From assembly GCA_900767695.1 (NCBI GenBank), contig CAAGAC010000030.1, positions 1 through 64,000 of the forward strand: a stretch of 64,000 bases of DNA, written 5' to 3'. Made by a program: the position numbers and the translations under genes. The first letter of the stretch is position 1. Each line of letters begins with the position of its first letter. The stretch is from an uncultured Succinivibrio sp. (lineage in GTDB: Bacteria > Pseudomonadota > Gammaproteobacteria > Enterobacterales > Succinivibrionaceae). Shown here one piece after another: positions 55,943 through 64,000 of the stretch. The notes under the pieces were generated by a model, which worked only from the letters and a program-made list of their open reading frames with translations, ran no database searches and was not told the origin of the DNA.

Positions 55943-57043
55943 TCAGGCTTCGCTTGGCTTGGCGTCAGCTACGGCAGGAAGATCCTTTGCGGCATCGCCA
56001 TCCTTGCCGTCGCCTTCCTTTAAGGCAGCCTTGCGGCTGCCCTTAGGCTTCCTTGAGGCTGTCTTTTTGGTGCCTGCAGCCTTCCTTGCAGCGCGCTTGC
56101 GCTTGGGCGGTTGGGCCTCTGCGGTGGCGTCGACAAGCGCCTTCTGCTGCTGCTCAGCTCCGCTTAAGAGCGCGGACTTTATCTTCTTGAGGCCGGCAGC
56201 CTCTATCTGGCGCACCCTCTCGACCGAGATGTGAAGCTCGTCGGCAAGCTCCTGCAAGGTTGCCTTGCTCTCCTCTAGCCAGCGCTTCTGGATGATGGTG
56301 CGGGTGCGGCTGTCTAGCGACTCCAGGGCCTGGGAGAGGCGGTTGAGCTCGAAGCTCTTGTAGTCGTTGTTCTCGAAGGTCTTTGCAAAATTGGAGTTCT
56401 CGTCCTCAAGGTAGGCTGCCGGGGCGAAGCTCGGCTTGTCCGAGGATGAGTCGTCCTCGCCCTCGTAGCCTATGTCCTGGCCGGCAAGCCTCGTCTCCAT
56501 CTCGGCGACGTCCTTCTCGGAGACGTCGAGATCATTTGCAACCTTCTCGCGCTCGTCCTGGGTGAACCACCCCAGGTGCTTCTTGTTCTGCCTGAGCTTG
56601 AAGAACAGCTTGCGCTGTGCCTTGGTTGTTGCCACCTTGACCATTCGCCAGTTCTTGATGACATAGTCGTGGATCTCGGCCTTGATCCAGTGGACGGCGA
56701 ATGGCGCCAGGCGCCCTCCCACATCGGGATCGAAGTGCTTGACCGCCTTCATGAGGCCGATGTTGCCTTCCTGGATGAGATCGGCGATGGGAAGCCCGTA
56801 TCCCGCGTAGCCGCGGGCCACGCTCACGACAAGCCTTAAGTGCGAGAGCACGAGCTTTCTCGCAGCCTCGATGTCGCCGTAGTCGCGCAGGCGCCTTGCG
56901 AGGCTGCGCTCGTCCTCCTCCTCGAGCATCGGGACCTGGTTGATGACCCGGACATAGCTCTCGAGGTTCCCGACGGGAGCGAGCATCATCTGGCGCTCGC
57001 CAGCGACCTCCTTGAGCGGCTCTTGCTTCTGATCGCCTGCCAT
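55943..57043 (-). CDS. rpoH: RNA polymerase sigma-32 (RpoH) with a basic C-terminal tail
   Basis: The heat-shock sigma factor. 366 residues versus 284 in E. coli. Region 2 has LRLVVSVARGYAGYGLPIADLIQEGNIGLM (split around residue 68-97); the RpoH box reads QRKLFFKLRQNKKHLGWFT; region 4.2 has LQELADELHISVERVRQIE. After the normal end, 73 residues (294-366) are added, rich in Lys, Ala, Arg and then Asp, with KRKRAARKAAGTKKTASRKP, like AlgP or histone-H1 tails. It follows ftsY by 5 bp; ftsE and ftsX, usual between them, are absent here. Confidence 0.94.
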   Translation of the reverse strand: MAGDQKQEPLKEVAGERQMMLAPVGNLESYVRVINQVPMLEEEDERSLARRLRDYGDIEAARKLVLSHLRLVVSVARGYAGYGLPIADLIQEGNIGLMKAVKHFDPDVGGRLAPFAVHWIKAEIHDYVIKNWRMVKVATTKAQRKLFFKLRQNKKHLGWFTQDEREKVANDLDVSEKDVAEMETRLAGQDIGYEGEDDSSSDKPSFAPAAYLEDENSNFAKTFENNDYKSFELNRLSQALESLDSRTRTIIQKRWLEESKATLQELADELHISVERVRQIEAAGLKKIKSALLSGAEQQQKALVDATAEAQPPKRKRAARKAAGTKKTASRKPKGSRKAALKEGDGKDGDAAKDLPAVADAKPSEA

Positions 57044-57048
57044 CTTTG

Positions 57049-58248
57049 TCAGCCTATGACCGCGTCTGTGAAGGCGCGGGCATCAAACAGCCTGAGATCC
57101 TCTGCCTTCTCGCCGATGCCGACGAAGCGCAGCGGGATCTTGAACTCGTCGCACAGCGCGTAGACCACGCCGCCCTTGGCGGTGCCGTCGAGCTTGGTGA
57201 TGGTGATCCCGGTGACCTTGACGGCCTCCGAGAAGAGCCTCACCTGGGACACGGCGTTCTGGCCGGTGGTGGCGTCTAGCACCAGCATCACCTCGTCGGG
57301 GGCCGACTCGTCGATCTTCTTCATGACGCGGACAATTTTGCGCAGCTCCTCCATCAGGTTCTCCTTGTTCTGGAGCCTGCCTGCGGTATCGCAGATGAGG
57401 ACGTCGGCCTTTCTGGCGATCGCGGAGTTGAGCGCGTCGTAGATGACGGACGCGGAGTCTGATCCCGTGGCCTGCGCGATCACCGGAACATTGGCGCGGC
57501 GGCCCCATTCCTGGAGCTGCTCGACGGCGGCGGCGCGGAAGGTGTCGCCTGCGGCGAGCATCACCTTGAGGCCCTGGGCGAGGAACTTGCCTGCAAGCTT
57601 GCCGATGGTGGTGGTCTTGCCGGCGCCGTTGACGCCGACCATGAGTATGACGTAGGGCTTCTTGCCCGATGCCTTGGGATCAAGCGGCCTGGCGCAGGGC
57701 TCGACTATGGAGTCTAGGATCTCGCGCAGGTTGTCCTTGAGCGCGCCGGCATCGTGCAGATCGCGGAGCTTGGACTGCTCGCGAAGCCTCTCTATGACCT
57801 TCGAGGTGGTGTCGACGCCAAGATCGGCGGTGAGCAGCGAGGTCTCTAGATCCTCGTATAGCTCCTCGCTGATCTTCTTGCCGTGGACCAGGGCCTCGAG
57901 GCCGTAGGAGATGTTCTGGCGGGTGCGCTTGAGCCTTTCAAAGAAGGAAGCCTTCGGCTTGGGAGACTCTTCCTTCTTTTCAGATGGCTGCTCCTTGCTA
58001 TCCTGCTCCAGAGACTTCCCATCGGCAGCCTCAAGGCTGCCTTCAGGCTGCCTTGAGACAGCCTTCAGGCTGTCATCCGAGGGAGAGTGCGCCTTCTCCC
58101 CGGCGGGCGCTTTTTCTTCGGGAGCGGCATCCTGGGGCCTTGCCTCGGCGGTGGATGCCAGGGCCTGGCCTTGCTCGCCGACGGGCTTTTGCGCCTCGTC
58201 ATTCTTGTCCTTGCCCTTCTTTTCCCCGAATATGCGAAATATCGACAT
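57049..58248 (-). CDS. ftsY: Signal recognition particle receptor FtsY
   Basis: The membrane-bound GTPase receptor for SRP-ribosome complexes. 399 residues: an acidic, low-complexity A domain (about 1-95), N domain, and G domain with GVNGAGKTTTIGKLA, DTAGRLQNK and TKLDGTAKGG. The A domain DNA contains repeated CAGCCTGAAGGC-type palindromes (58021-58075). First gene of ftsY-rpoH. Confidence 0.96.
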   Translation of the reverse strand: MSIFRIFGEKKGKDKNDEAQKPVGEQGQALASTAEARPQDAAPEEKAPAGEKAHSPSDDSLKAVSRQPEGSLEAADGKSLEQDSKEQPSEKKEESPKPKASFFERLKRTRQNISYGLEALVHGKKISEELYEDLETSLLTADLGVDTTSKVIERLREQSKLRDLHDAGALKDNLREILDSIVEPCARPLDPKASGKKPYVILMVGVNGAGKTTTIGKLAGKFLAQGLKVMLAAGDTFRAAAVEQLQEWGRRANVPVIAQATGSDSASVIYDALNSAIARKADVLICDTAGRLQNKENLMEELRKIVRVMKKIDESAPDEVMLVLDATTGQNAVSQVRLFSEAVKVTGITITKLDGTAKGGVVYALCDEFKIPLRFVGIGEKAEDLRLFDARAFTDAVIG

Positions 58249-58515
58249 GCGATCTCCTGGTGGCGCCTGGGCGCAGGATTGATTGCGCCTGAGCTGCTTT
58301 CAATTTCATGGGATGGCTTGCCGCCGCCAGCTTAAGCGGGGCATGAGCGGCAGTTTAGTCAGGCGCTTCATGATTATCAACGGCTCTGCCGTATGATCGT
58401 GGAAGGCGTCAGCCGCATGGCGGACGCTTCATCAATGATATTGCTTTATGGCCCGATTAGGCCCGTCCCTGGGCTGTTTTTGCGGGATTTTCGCAGTGCG
58501 CGGGAGATTTAACGG

Positions 58516-59076
58516 ATGGAAGAGAGCAGGCACGAGGTGAGGATTGCAGGCGGCAGGCTGCGCGGAAGGATGCTCAGGGTGCTCGACGCCGAGGGACTGA
58601 GGCCCACGCCCGACCGGGTGCGCGAGAGCGTTTTCAACTGGCTTGGTGACAGCTGCAATGGCGCGCGCGTGCTCGACCTGTTCTCAGGAAGCGGCGCGAT
58701 GGGCATCGAGGCCTACTCGCGCGGCGCATCATCGGTGACGCTCGTGGAGAACAACCCCGAGTGCGCGCAGCTCCTTCGAGAGGAGTGCGACGGGTTCGAG
58801 GAGGTCGAGGTGGTGGAGTCGGACGCGCTTTCCTATCTTGACCGCGCCGAAGGCACATTCAGCCTCGTCTTCCTCGATCCGCCCTACAGATCAGGCCTGC
58901 TTGCCAAGGCCCTGAGGAAGCTCGCCTCGCGCGGCCTCATCAGCGCCTCGACCATCCTCTACGTCGAGATGAGCGCCTCCGACTCCATCAGCGTGCCTGG
59001 CTACGAGTGCATCCGCGAGCAGGCGGCAGGCCAGGTCAAGTTTGCGCTGTGGAAAAAAAGCTCCCTGCTGCTTTGA
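58516..59076 (+). CDS. rsmD: 16S rRNA m2G966 methyltransferase RsmD
   Basis: 186 residues. RIAGGRLRGRML and RPTPDRVRESVFNWL at the N-terminus, SAM motif VLDLFSGSGAMGIEAYSRGA, and catalytic LDPPY. Divergent from ftsY, the conserved arrangement in gammaproteobacteria, with a 267-bp shared upstream region in which I see no gene. Confidence 0.95.
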   Translation: MEESRHEVRIAGGRLRGRMLRVLDAEGLRPTPDRVRESVFNWLGDSCNGARVLDLFSGSGAMGIEAYSRGASSVTLVENNPECAQLLREECDGFEEVEVVESDALSYLDRAEGTFSLVFLDPPYRSGLLAKALRKLASRGLISASTILYVEMSASDSISVPGYECIREQAAGQVKFALWKKSSLLL

Positions 59077-59115
59077 GCACCAGGGAGCCTTGCCTAGACA
59101 GGATCTTTTAGTGGC

Positions 59116-60171
59116 TTATTCAGGCTTGTAGCCGTTGAAGTCGTACTCGACCTTCATGGTCGAGGGCGACAGGGCCGCTTCCATGCCCTCGACGCACTTG
59201 GAGGCGTCGAAGGAGGCGGAGAGCAGTGGCAGCGGGTTGATCAGGCCGCGGTCGAGGGCCGAGACGACAGCCGGGAACTCGTCGTAGAAGCGGAACACGG
59301 AGTGCCACTTGATGCCCTTGACGGCAAACTGGCCGAAGTCCTTGGGCTCGTGGCCGACGCCGTACATGCCGACCTGGGCGATGATGGCGGTCGGGCGGAC
59401 CAGCTTCATCAGCTGGGCGCAGGCAAAGCCGTTGCCGGTGGCCTCGATGCCGAGATCGAAGCTGCCCTTGTGCTCGCACCACTTCTCGATCTGCTCGGGG
59501 TTCTCCTTGGAGTTGCAGACCACGTCCGCGCCCATCTGCTGGGCGACCTTCAATGTCTCGGAGCGGATGTCGATGGCGGTGACGCTGGAGGCGCCGAGGG
59601 TCTTGGCGGCGGCGACGCAGAGGCAGCCGATCGGGCCGGCGCCCATCACGACCACGCTCTTGCCAAGCAGGTTGCCCAGGGCGTTGATGCCGCTGTAGGC
59701 GATCCCCAGGGGCTCGGCGAAGGCGCCGACCTCGGGCTTTAGGTGGTGGACGACGCCGCACTGGGTCTCATGGACGGTCACGTAGTCGGCGAAGAGGCCG
59801 GTGGTGTGCGGGAAGAGGGCGGCGGAGCCCAAGTGCTGCACGTGCTCGCAGTAGGTGTACATGTGGCGCTGGCAGTAGTAGCACTTGAAGCAGGGGCGGG
59901 CGGGCCTCATGACGACCATGTCGCCCTTCTTGACGGTGGTGACCTCGGGACCGACTTCCTCGACGATGCCGCAGCCCTCGTGGCCGATGGTCAGGGGCTC
60001 CCTGACGACAATGGCCGAGCCGTTGCTGCCCTGGGTGTAGTAGTGCTGGTCGGATCCGCAGATGCCGCCGGTCAGCATCTTGACGATCACCTCGTGCGGA
60101 TCGTTGATCTTTGCGTCGGGCACGTCCTCGAAACGGAGGTCCAGCTTCTTGTGAAGAACAATGGCTTTCAT
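59116..60171 (-). CDS. Zinc-dependent dehydrogenase, L-idonate 5-dehydrogenase-like
   Basis: A medium-chain dehydrogenase of 351 residues. Zn ligands: GGICGSDQHYY, GHEGCG and the structural CFKCYYCQRHMYTYC. Rossmann motif GAGPIGC. The closest pattern I recall is IdnD: GGICGSDLHYY, FAEPL, GPIGCL and GLINPLPLLSA all align with E. coli IdnD, which oxidises L-idonate to 5-ketogluconate. A GntR/IdnR-type operator 37-52 bp upstream supports a sugar-acid role. Other idn genes are not adjacent. Confidence 0.75.
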   Translation of the reverse strand: MKAIVLHKKLDLRFEDVPDAKINDPHEVIVKMLTGGICGSDQHYYTQGSNGSAIVVREPLTIGHEGCGIVEEVGPEVTTVKKGDMVVMRPARPCFKCYYCQRHMYTYCEHVQHLGSAALFPHTTGLFADYVTVHETQCGVVHHLKPEVGAFAEPLGIAYSGINALGNLLGKSVVVMGAGPIGCLCVAAAKTLGASSVTAIDIRSETLKVAQQMGADVVCNSKENPEQIEKWCEHKGSFDLGIEATGNGFACAQLMKLVRPTAIIAQVGMYGVGHEPKDFGQFAVKGIKWHSVFRFYDEFPAVVSALDRGLINPLPLLSASFDASKCVEGMEAALSPSTMKVEYDFNGYKPE

Positions 60172-60207
60172 CTTTTGCGTCCTATCCTGATTAAGTTGGC
60201 TAGTTGG

Positions 60208-60223
60208 ATGTTATTGGTAACAC
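60208..60223. promoter_or_regulatory. GntR/IdnR-type operator
   Basis: ATGTTATTGGTAACAC differs at three of 16 positions from the gluconate/idonate operator ATGTTACCGGTAACAT. It sits 37 bp before the idonate dehydrogenase-like start. The cognate LacI-family regulator is not in the window. Confidence 0.6.
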
Positions 60224-60402
60224 TAAGGCTGATTTTAGAGCACGATTGCAGGAAAAAACGGTCTTGAACGCTGGATCCGAAGGTATCGGCGAGATTTGCC
60301 ACATGGATCAAAAATACGGTCATATGGCGGAATTTGATCTGGTATATCAGGGCTTGGGCGAGGCGCTTTTGCCCATGATGCTTGGATCCAAGAACGGCTT
60401 TG

Positions 60403-61293
60403 TCAGCGCTTCTGGCGCCCTTCCTGCACTAAGGTGCGGTGCCTCACCTGGGCCGCGACCCCTGCCTTGTTGAAGCGGTCTGCAAGCTGCTGGGCGATGT
60501 AGACGCTGCGGTGGCGCCCGCCGGTGCAGCCGATGGCCACGGTGAGGTAGCTGCGGTTGCTCTTCTCGATGGATTGGAGCCAGGTCGAGAGCAGGTTGTA
60601 GATCATATCGGCGTACCTGTCGACCTCGGGGTGCTCGTGGAAGAAGTCGATGATCGGCTGGTCCAGTCCCGTGTAGCTGCGAAGCTCCTTCTTCCAGAAG
60701 GGGTTTGGCAGGAAGCGCGAGTCGAAGACGAAGTCGGCGTCCATCGCCAGCCCGTCCTTGAAGCCGAACGACTCGAAGATTATTACGAGCTTCTTCTCTG
60801 GCTTGCCCTGCACGAGCACGGTGATCTGGCGGGCAAGCTCGTGGATGGAGATGCTCGTGGTGTCGATCCTGAGATCTGCAACCGAGGAGATGCGCTGGAG
60901 CATGTCGCTCTCGCGGCTGATGGCCTCGTCAAGAGACAGGGACTTGAGCGACAAGGGGTGCAGGCGGCGCGACTCGGAGTAGCGGCGCACCAGGGCCTCG
61001 TCGCTGGCGTCGAGGTAGACGATGGTCGAGCGGATGTCAGGATCATGGCGGGCCGTGCGGTACAGCTCGCTCACCAGCGCCTGATCGCGCTCGCCCGAAT
61101 GGAGGATGGTGCGGATGTCGATGGAGACTGCGAGCTTTGGATAGTGCTCCTTGGCCATTGTGATGAGTTTGCCCAGGAACACCACCGGCAGGTTGTCGAT
61201 GCAGTAGAAGCCGAGATCCTCAAGGACCCTCAGCGCGACTGTTTTGCCCGAGCCTGAACGGCCGGAGATCACGAATAGCTGGACACTACCCAT
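60403..61293 (-). CDS. rapZ: RNase adapter protein RapZ
   Basis: A P-loop and RNA-binding protein that targets GlmZ-type sRNA to RNase E, controlling amino-sugar synthesis. 296 residues; SGRSGSGKTVALRVLEDLG (residues 10-28), IDNLP, and the C-terminal IGCTGGRHRSVYIA. The last residues are basic. It follows ptsN by 12 bp. The npr gene that normally follows is missing. Confidence 0.94.
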   Translation of the reverse strand: MGSVQLFVISGRSGSGKTVALRVLEDLGFYCIDNLPVVFLGKLITMAKEHYPKLAVSIDIRTILHSGERDQALVSELYRTARHDPDIRSTIVYLDASDEALVRRYSESRRLHPLSLKSLSLDEAISRESDMLQRISSVADLRIDTTSISIHELARQITVLVQGKPEKKLVIIFESFGFKDGLAMDADFVFDSRFLPNPFWKKELRSYTGLDQPIIDFFHEHPEVDRYADMIYNLLSTWLQSIEKSNRSYLTVAIGCTGGRHRSVYIAQQLADRFNKAGVAAQVRHRTLVQEGRQKR

Positions 61294-61305
61294 TTCAAGC
61301 GGAGA

Positions 61306-61806
61306 TCATTCCTCTGCCTCGGCGCCGGGGCGGCTAGCCATCGAGTCCAGCATCGCGTCGGCCTGGCCTAGCAGCTTTCTGATCTTCCAGTCCTCGTTTC
61401 TGGCAAGCCTGAGCGAGTTCAGCAGATCCTGGTTTGAGAACACGTCAGTGATGTTCTGCAGAAGCTGCGACACGGCGTCGCAGTCATCGTCTTCGCTCAC
61501 AAAAAGAGTATACGCGATATCTATGCTCTGAGGGTCCGCGTCTATCGAGCTGAACGAGACCGGTGCGTCGAGTATGCTCAGTATCCCAAGCGTCCTGCTT
61601 ATTCCCGGGACGGCGGCGTGCGGCAGGGCGATGCCGTTGTAGAAGACCGTGGTGCCGTACTCCTCGCGGGCGTTGAGCGCGCGGATGAGGGTGCCGCTGT
61701 CGGCCTTGAGCGCCTCGGAGGCGCAGTCGGCGATCTCCTCGAACAGCCGCTTGCGGCTGAAGCAGAACAGCGGCGACAGCACCAGGGAATTAGACAGGAT
61801 CTTCAC
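61306..61806 (-). CDS. ptsN: Nitrogen-PTS enzyme IIA (PtsN)
   Basis: 166 residues. The phospho-acceptor His is in NGIALPHAAVPG; FVSEDDDCDAVSQLLQNI matches the EIIA-Ntr core. It regulates potassium and nitrogen balance by its phosphorylation state. The C-terminal 15 residues are acidic and variable. Confidence 0.93.
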   Translation of the reverse strand: MKILSNSLVLSPLFCFSRKRLFEEIADCASEALKADSGTLIRALNAREEYGTTVFYNGIALPHAAVPGISRTLGILSILDAPVSFSSIDADPQSIDIAYTLFVSEDDDCDAVSQLLQNITDVFSNQDLLNSLRLARNEDWKIRKLLGQADAMLDSMASRPGAEAEE

Positions 61807-61828
61807 GAGCGCGCCCTCCAGACACGGC

Positions 61829-61853
61829 GATGCCCCGCACCGGGCGGGGCATC
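61829..61853. repeat. Hairpin between hpf and ptsN
   Basis: GATGCCCCG (61829-61837) pairs with CGGGGCATC (61845-61853). There is no T-tract, so it may adjust ptsN expression or mRNA stability and is probably not a terminator. Confidence 0.5.
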
Positions 61854-61875
61854 AATCATCTCACAAAGTCCAGGA

Positions 61876-62163
61876 TCATTCCTGCTTGAGCTTTTCCTTG
61901 TACTTGACAAGCTGGCGGTCGACCTTGTCGATGAGCCCGTCTATGGCCGGGTACATGCTCTCGGCCTCGGCCTCGGTGTGGAGGTTGCCGCCGGCAACCG
62001 CGACATCAGCCTTGGCGATGTGGGTCAGGTTGTCCACAGTCAAGGTGACGGTGATGGAAGTGACCAGCTCCCCCTTGCGCTCGAGCTTCTTGAACTTGTC
62101 GTTCACATAGTCCTTGAGAGCGTCAGTGAGCTTGATACCCACGCCTTGTACTTTCAACTGCAT
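61876..62163 (-). CDS. hpf: Ribosome hibernation promoting factor (short HPF)
   Basis: 95 residues, the short form, which forms 100S dimers with RMF. GVGIKLTDALKDYVNDKFKK and VTLTVDNLTHIAKADV are typical. It lies between rpoN and ptsN as in enterics. Confidence 0.94.
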   Translation of the reverse strand: MQLKVQGVGIKLTDALKDYVNDKFKKLERKGELVTSITVTLTVDNLTHIAKADVAVAGGNLHTEAEAESMYPAIDGLIDKVDRQLVKYKEKLKQE

Positions 62164-62326
62164 ATTTCGTCCTTAATCCGGCTTTGCCGAATGGCGTCTT
62201 AACGCTGCATTCACAGCAGCTTCAATTTCATAATAAGGTCAACGCGGCAGCGTTTCAAAGCCATTGATCAAAATTTGAGGGGCAATGATCTGAATTTGTG
62301 ACTGGCGCTTGATTGCAGCGCAAAAA

Positions 62327-63835
62327 TCAGGCAAGACGTTTGCGCTGGGAGGAGGAGGCGATTCCCAAAACGTCACGGTACTTGGCGACGGTGCGCCTGG
62401 CGACCTGGAAGCCCTCCTTGGAGAGGATCTCGGCTATCTTGCTGTCCGAGAGCGGCTTGACCGGGTTCTCCGATCCCACCAGCTCCTTGATCCTCGCGCG
62501 GATCGCGGTCGAGGAGACGGCGTCGCCGCTCTCCGAGCTCAGACTCGACGAGAAGAAGTACTTGAGCTCGTAGGTGCCGCGCGGGGTGGACATGTACTTG
62601 CCGGTGGTGATCCTCGAGACCGTGGACTCGGAGAGGCCGACCTTGTCGGCGACGTCGTTGAGGATCATCGGGTGCATCCCCGACTCGCCGCGGGCCATGA
62701 AGTCCTGCTGTCCCTCGACTATGGCCGAGGCGACCTTGAGCAGGGTGCTGTTGCGCTGCTCGATGCTGTTTAGCAGCGATCTCGCGTCCTGCTCGCAGTT
62801 CTTGAAGAAGGCGCGGTCTCGCTCGCTGGTGACCTTGGCCGCCATCTCCATGATCTTCTTGTCAAAGCGCACTCTCGGGAGCACGCCGTCGATAAGCTGG
62901 GCGACGTACAAGCCGCCTTCCCTCACCACCCTGACCTCGGGGATGATGAAGTCGTCCTTCTCGCGGCTCGAGTAGATCCAGGGGCGGGGGTTCAGCGACT
63001 GGATGAGCAGGACCGCCTCCTTGAGCTGCGGCTCCTTCACGTGAAGCTTCGAGCACAGCGTGCGGAAGTCCCTCACCGAGAGCTCGCGCAGGTAGGAGGA
63101 GACGATGCGCAGCGCGTTGTCGCGCGCAGGCGACGGATCCCTGGCCTCAAGCTGGATCTGCAGGCACTCCTGCACCGAGCGCGAGCCAACGGCCAGCGGA
63201 TCGTAGTGCTGGACGAGCTTGAGCACGCTCAGGACATCGTCCTCGGTGATCCCGGAGAATGCGGCTCCGGCGGCCGTGGCGATGTCGGAGAGCGGCTCCT
63301 TGAGGTATCCCGAGTCGTCGATGCCGTCGATGATCGCCTCGGCGATCGCGCGGTCGCGGCCCTTGAGCGGGGAGAGGTTGAGCTGCCACATCAGGTGGTC
63401 GCGCAGGCTCTCGGTGGTGTGGCCCTCGTAGGGGGCGTCGGTCACCGGGCCGCGGGAGGCGCGCGTGCCGGCGGAGGGGCTGTCGGTGTCGTGCATGCCC
63501 TCGGAGGATCCCTGCTTTTGCGAGTCCGAGGAGAAGTTCATCAGCGGGGTGCTGTCGCTCAGGTCCGAGGAGACCTGCTGGGCCTTGACCGACGAGTCGT
63601 CGTCGAAGGGGTTGAAGCCGCCGCCGTCGTCGTCCTGCGTATCAAGCGGCTGGGCGGCCGAGCCCTCGTCGCTCACCTTGAGCAGCGGGTTCATCTCAGC
63701 CTTCTGCTCTATCTCCTGGGCAAGCTCGAGCGTGGGGAGGTGCAGCAGCTTTATCGCCTGCTGCATCTGCGGGGTCATGACAAGGCGCTGGCTCTGGTTC
63801 TGGACCAGTTGCATCGAGTTGTTGAATCCCGCCAT
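62327..63835 (-). CDS. rpoN: RNA polymerase sigma-54 (RpoN)
   Basis: 502 residues. Region I starts QLVQNQSQRLVMTPQMQQAI with the Gln-rich activator-interacting part; region II is acidic; region III has the core-binding domain, an HTH, and the RpoN box ARRTVAKYRD, with Asp replacing the last Glu. It appears intact, so a sigma-54 regulon should exist even though the local NtrC seems unable to serve it. Confidence 0.96.
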   Translation of the reverse strand: MAGFNNSMQLVQNQSQRLVMTPQMQQAIKLLHLPTLELAQEIEQKAEMNPLLKVSDEGSAAQPLDTQDDDGGGFNPFDDDSSVKAQQVSSDLSDSTPLMNFSSDSQKQGSSEGMHDTDSPSAGTRASRGPVTDAPYEGHTTESLRDHLMWQLNLSPLKGRDRAIAEAIIDGIDDSGYLKEPLSDIATAAGAAFSGITEDDVLSVLKLVQHYDPLAVGSRSVQECLQIQLEARDPSPARDNALRIVSSYLRELSVRDFRTLCSKLHVKEPQLKEAVLLIQSLNPRPWIYSSREKDDFIIPEVRVVREGGLYVAQLIDGVLPRVRFDKKIMEMAAKVTSERDRAFFKNCEQDARSLLNSIEQRNSTLLKVASAIVEGQQDFMARGESGMHPMILNDVADKVGLSESTVSRITTGKYMSTPRGTYELKYFFSSSLSSESGDAVSSTAIRARIKELVGSENPVKPLSDSKIAEILSKEGFQVARRTVAKYRDVLGIASSSQRKRLA

Positions 63836-63861
63836 TGCTCCTCCTGCCGCTTCATTCCGCC

Positions 63862-64000
63862 TCAGATGGTGAAGTCGTGCCCCAGGTACACGTCCTTCAC
63901 CTGATCGTTCCTCTGCACCTCCTCTGGGGTGCCCTGCGCGATTAGCTCGCCGTTGCTGACGATGTAGGCGCGCTCGCAGACCCCGAGGGTCTCCCTCACG
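63862..64000 (-). CDS. lptB: LPS export ABC transporter ATPase LptB (C-terminal part)
   Basis: The last 45 codons are present; the rest lies beyond the window. RETLGVCERAYIVSNGEL and the end VYLGHDFTI match LptB, including the H-switch-to-end region. It lies 26 bp before rpoN, the conserved lptB-rpoN order. Confidence 0.9.
   Translation of the reverse strand, partial: VRETLGVCERAYIVSNGELIAQGTPEEVQRNDQVKDVYLGHDFTI

Noticed and set aside
60204..60473. Small 89-codon ORF on the plus strand
   Set aside because: It starts inside the operator region, has no ribosome binding site or family, and runs into the 3' end of rapZ on the other strand.

Overview
The window is 64 kb of dense, high-GC bacterial chromosome. 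It holds core gammaproteobacterial genes around a replication origin: dnaA-dnaN-recF-gyrB, rpmH-rnpA-yidD-yidC-mnmE, mnmG-rsmG-parA-parB and atpIBEFHAGDC. It also has ntrBC, spoT, glyQS, an EarP/EF-P(Arg32) pair, pqiABC, rpoH-ftsY, and rpoN-hpf-ptsN-rapZ. The anaerobic class III ribonucleotide reductase and the gene content suggest a fermentative gammaproteobacterium. My best guess is the Succinivibrionaceae (Aeromonadales), by inference only.

Layout. 0.2-9.6 kb, all on +: ntrB-ntrC, a CheX-like protein, engB, gmk, rpoZ, spoT, a pldB-like hydrolase and a CobW-family GTPase. 9.7-16.4 kb: ompA (-), tRNA-Thr (-), a tusA-like gene, glyQS, and metY behind a possibly structured leader. 16.4-19.9 kb: about 3.5 kb without intact genes, carrying four identical parS sites, an ISL3-type insertion sequence with a frameshifted transposase, and a repeat cluster before dnaA. 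19.9-30.2 kb: dnaA through mnmE, all co-directional. 30.3-44.1 kb: an accessory block with a doubly broken hipBA, pqiABC (-), nrdDG (-), earP-efp, a PAS chemoreceptor and an MFS exporter. 44.1-55.9 kb: an AT-rich oriC candidate, mnmG-rsmG-parAB and the ATP synthase operon. 55.9-64 kb: rpoH-ftsY (-), rsmD (+), an idonate dehydrogenase-like gene with a GntR/IdnR-type operator, then rapZ, ptsN, hpf, rpoN and the end of lptB (all -).

The observations I rate highest are these. (1) NrdD lacks the C-terminal glycyl-radical tail; a separate 52-residue ORF with its own ribosome binding site, between nrdD and nrdG, encodes that tail. (2) NtrC keeps its receiver and DNA-binding domains, but its AAA+ domain has lost Walker A Lys, Walker B Asp, the GAFTGA loop, an arginine-finger position and the sensor II Arg; NtrB has an altered G1 box. 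(3) ATP synthase subunit a carries an N-terminal insertion with four regularly spaced cysteines. (4) RpoH has a 73-residue Lys/Ala-rich tail. (5) The parS array upstream of dnaA is interrupted by an IS, and there are two competing oriC candidates.
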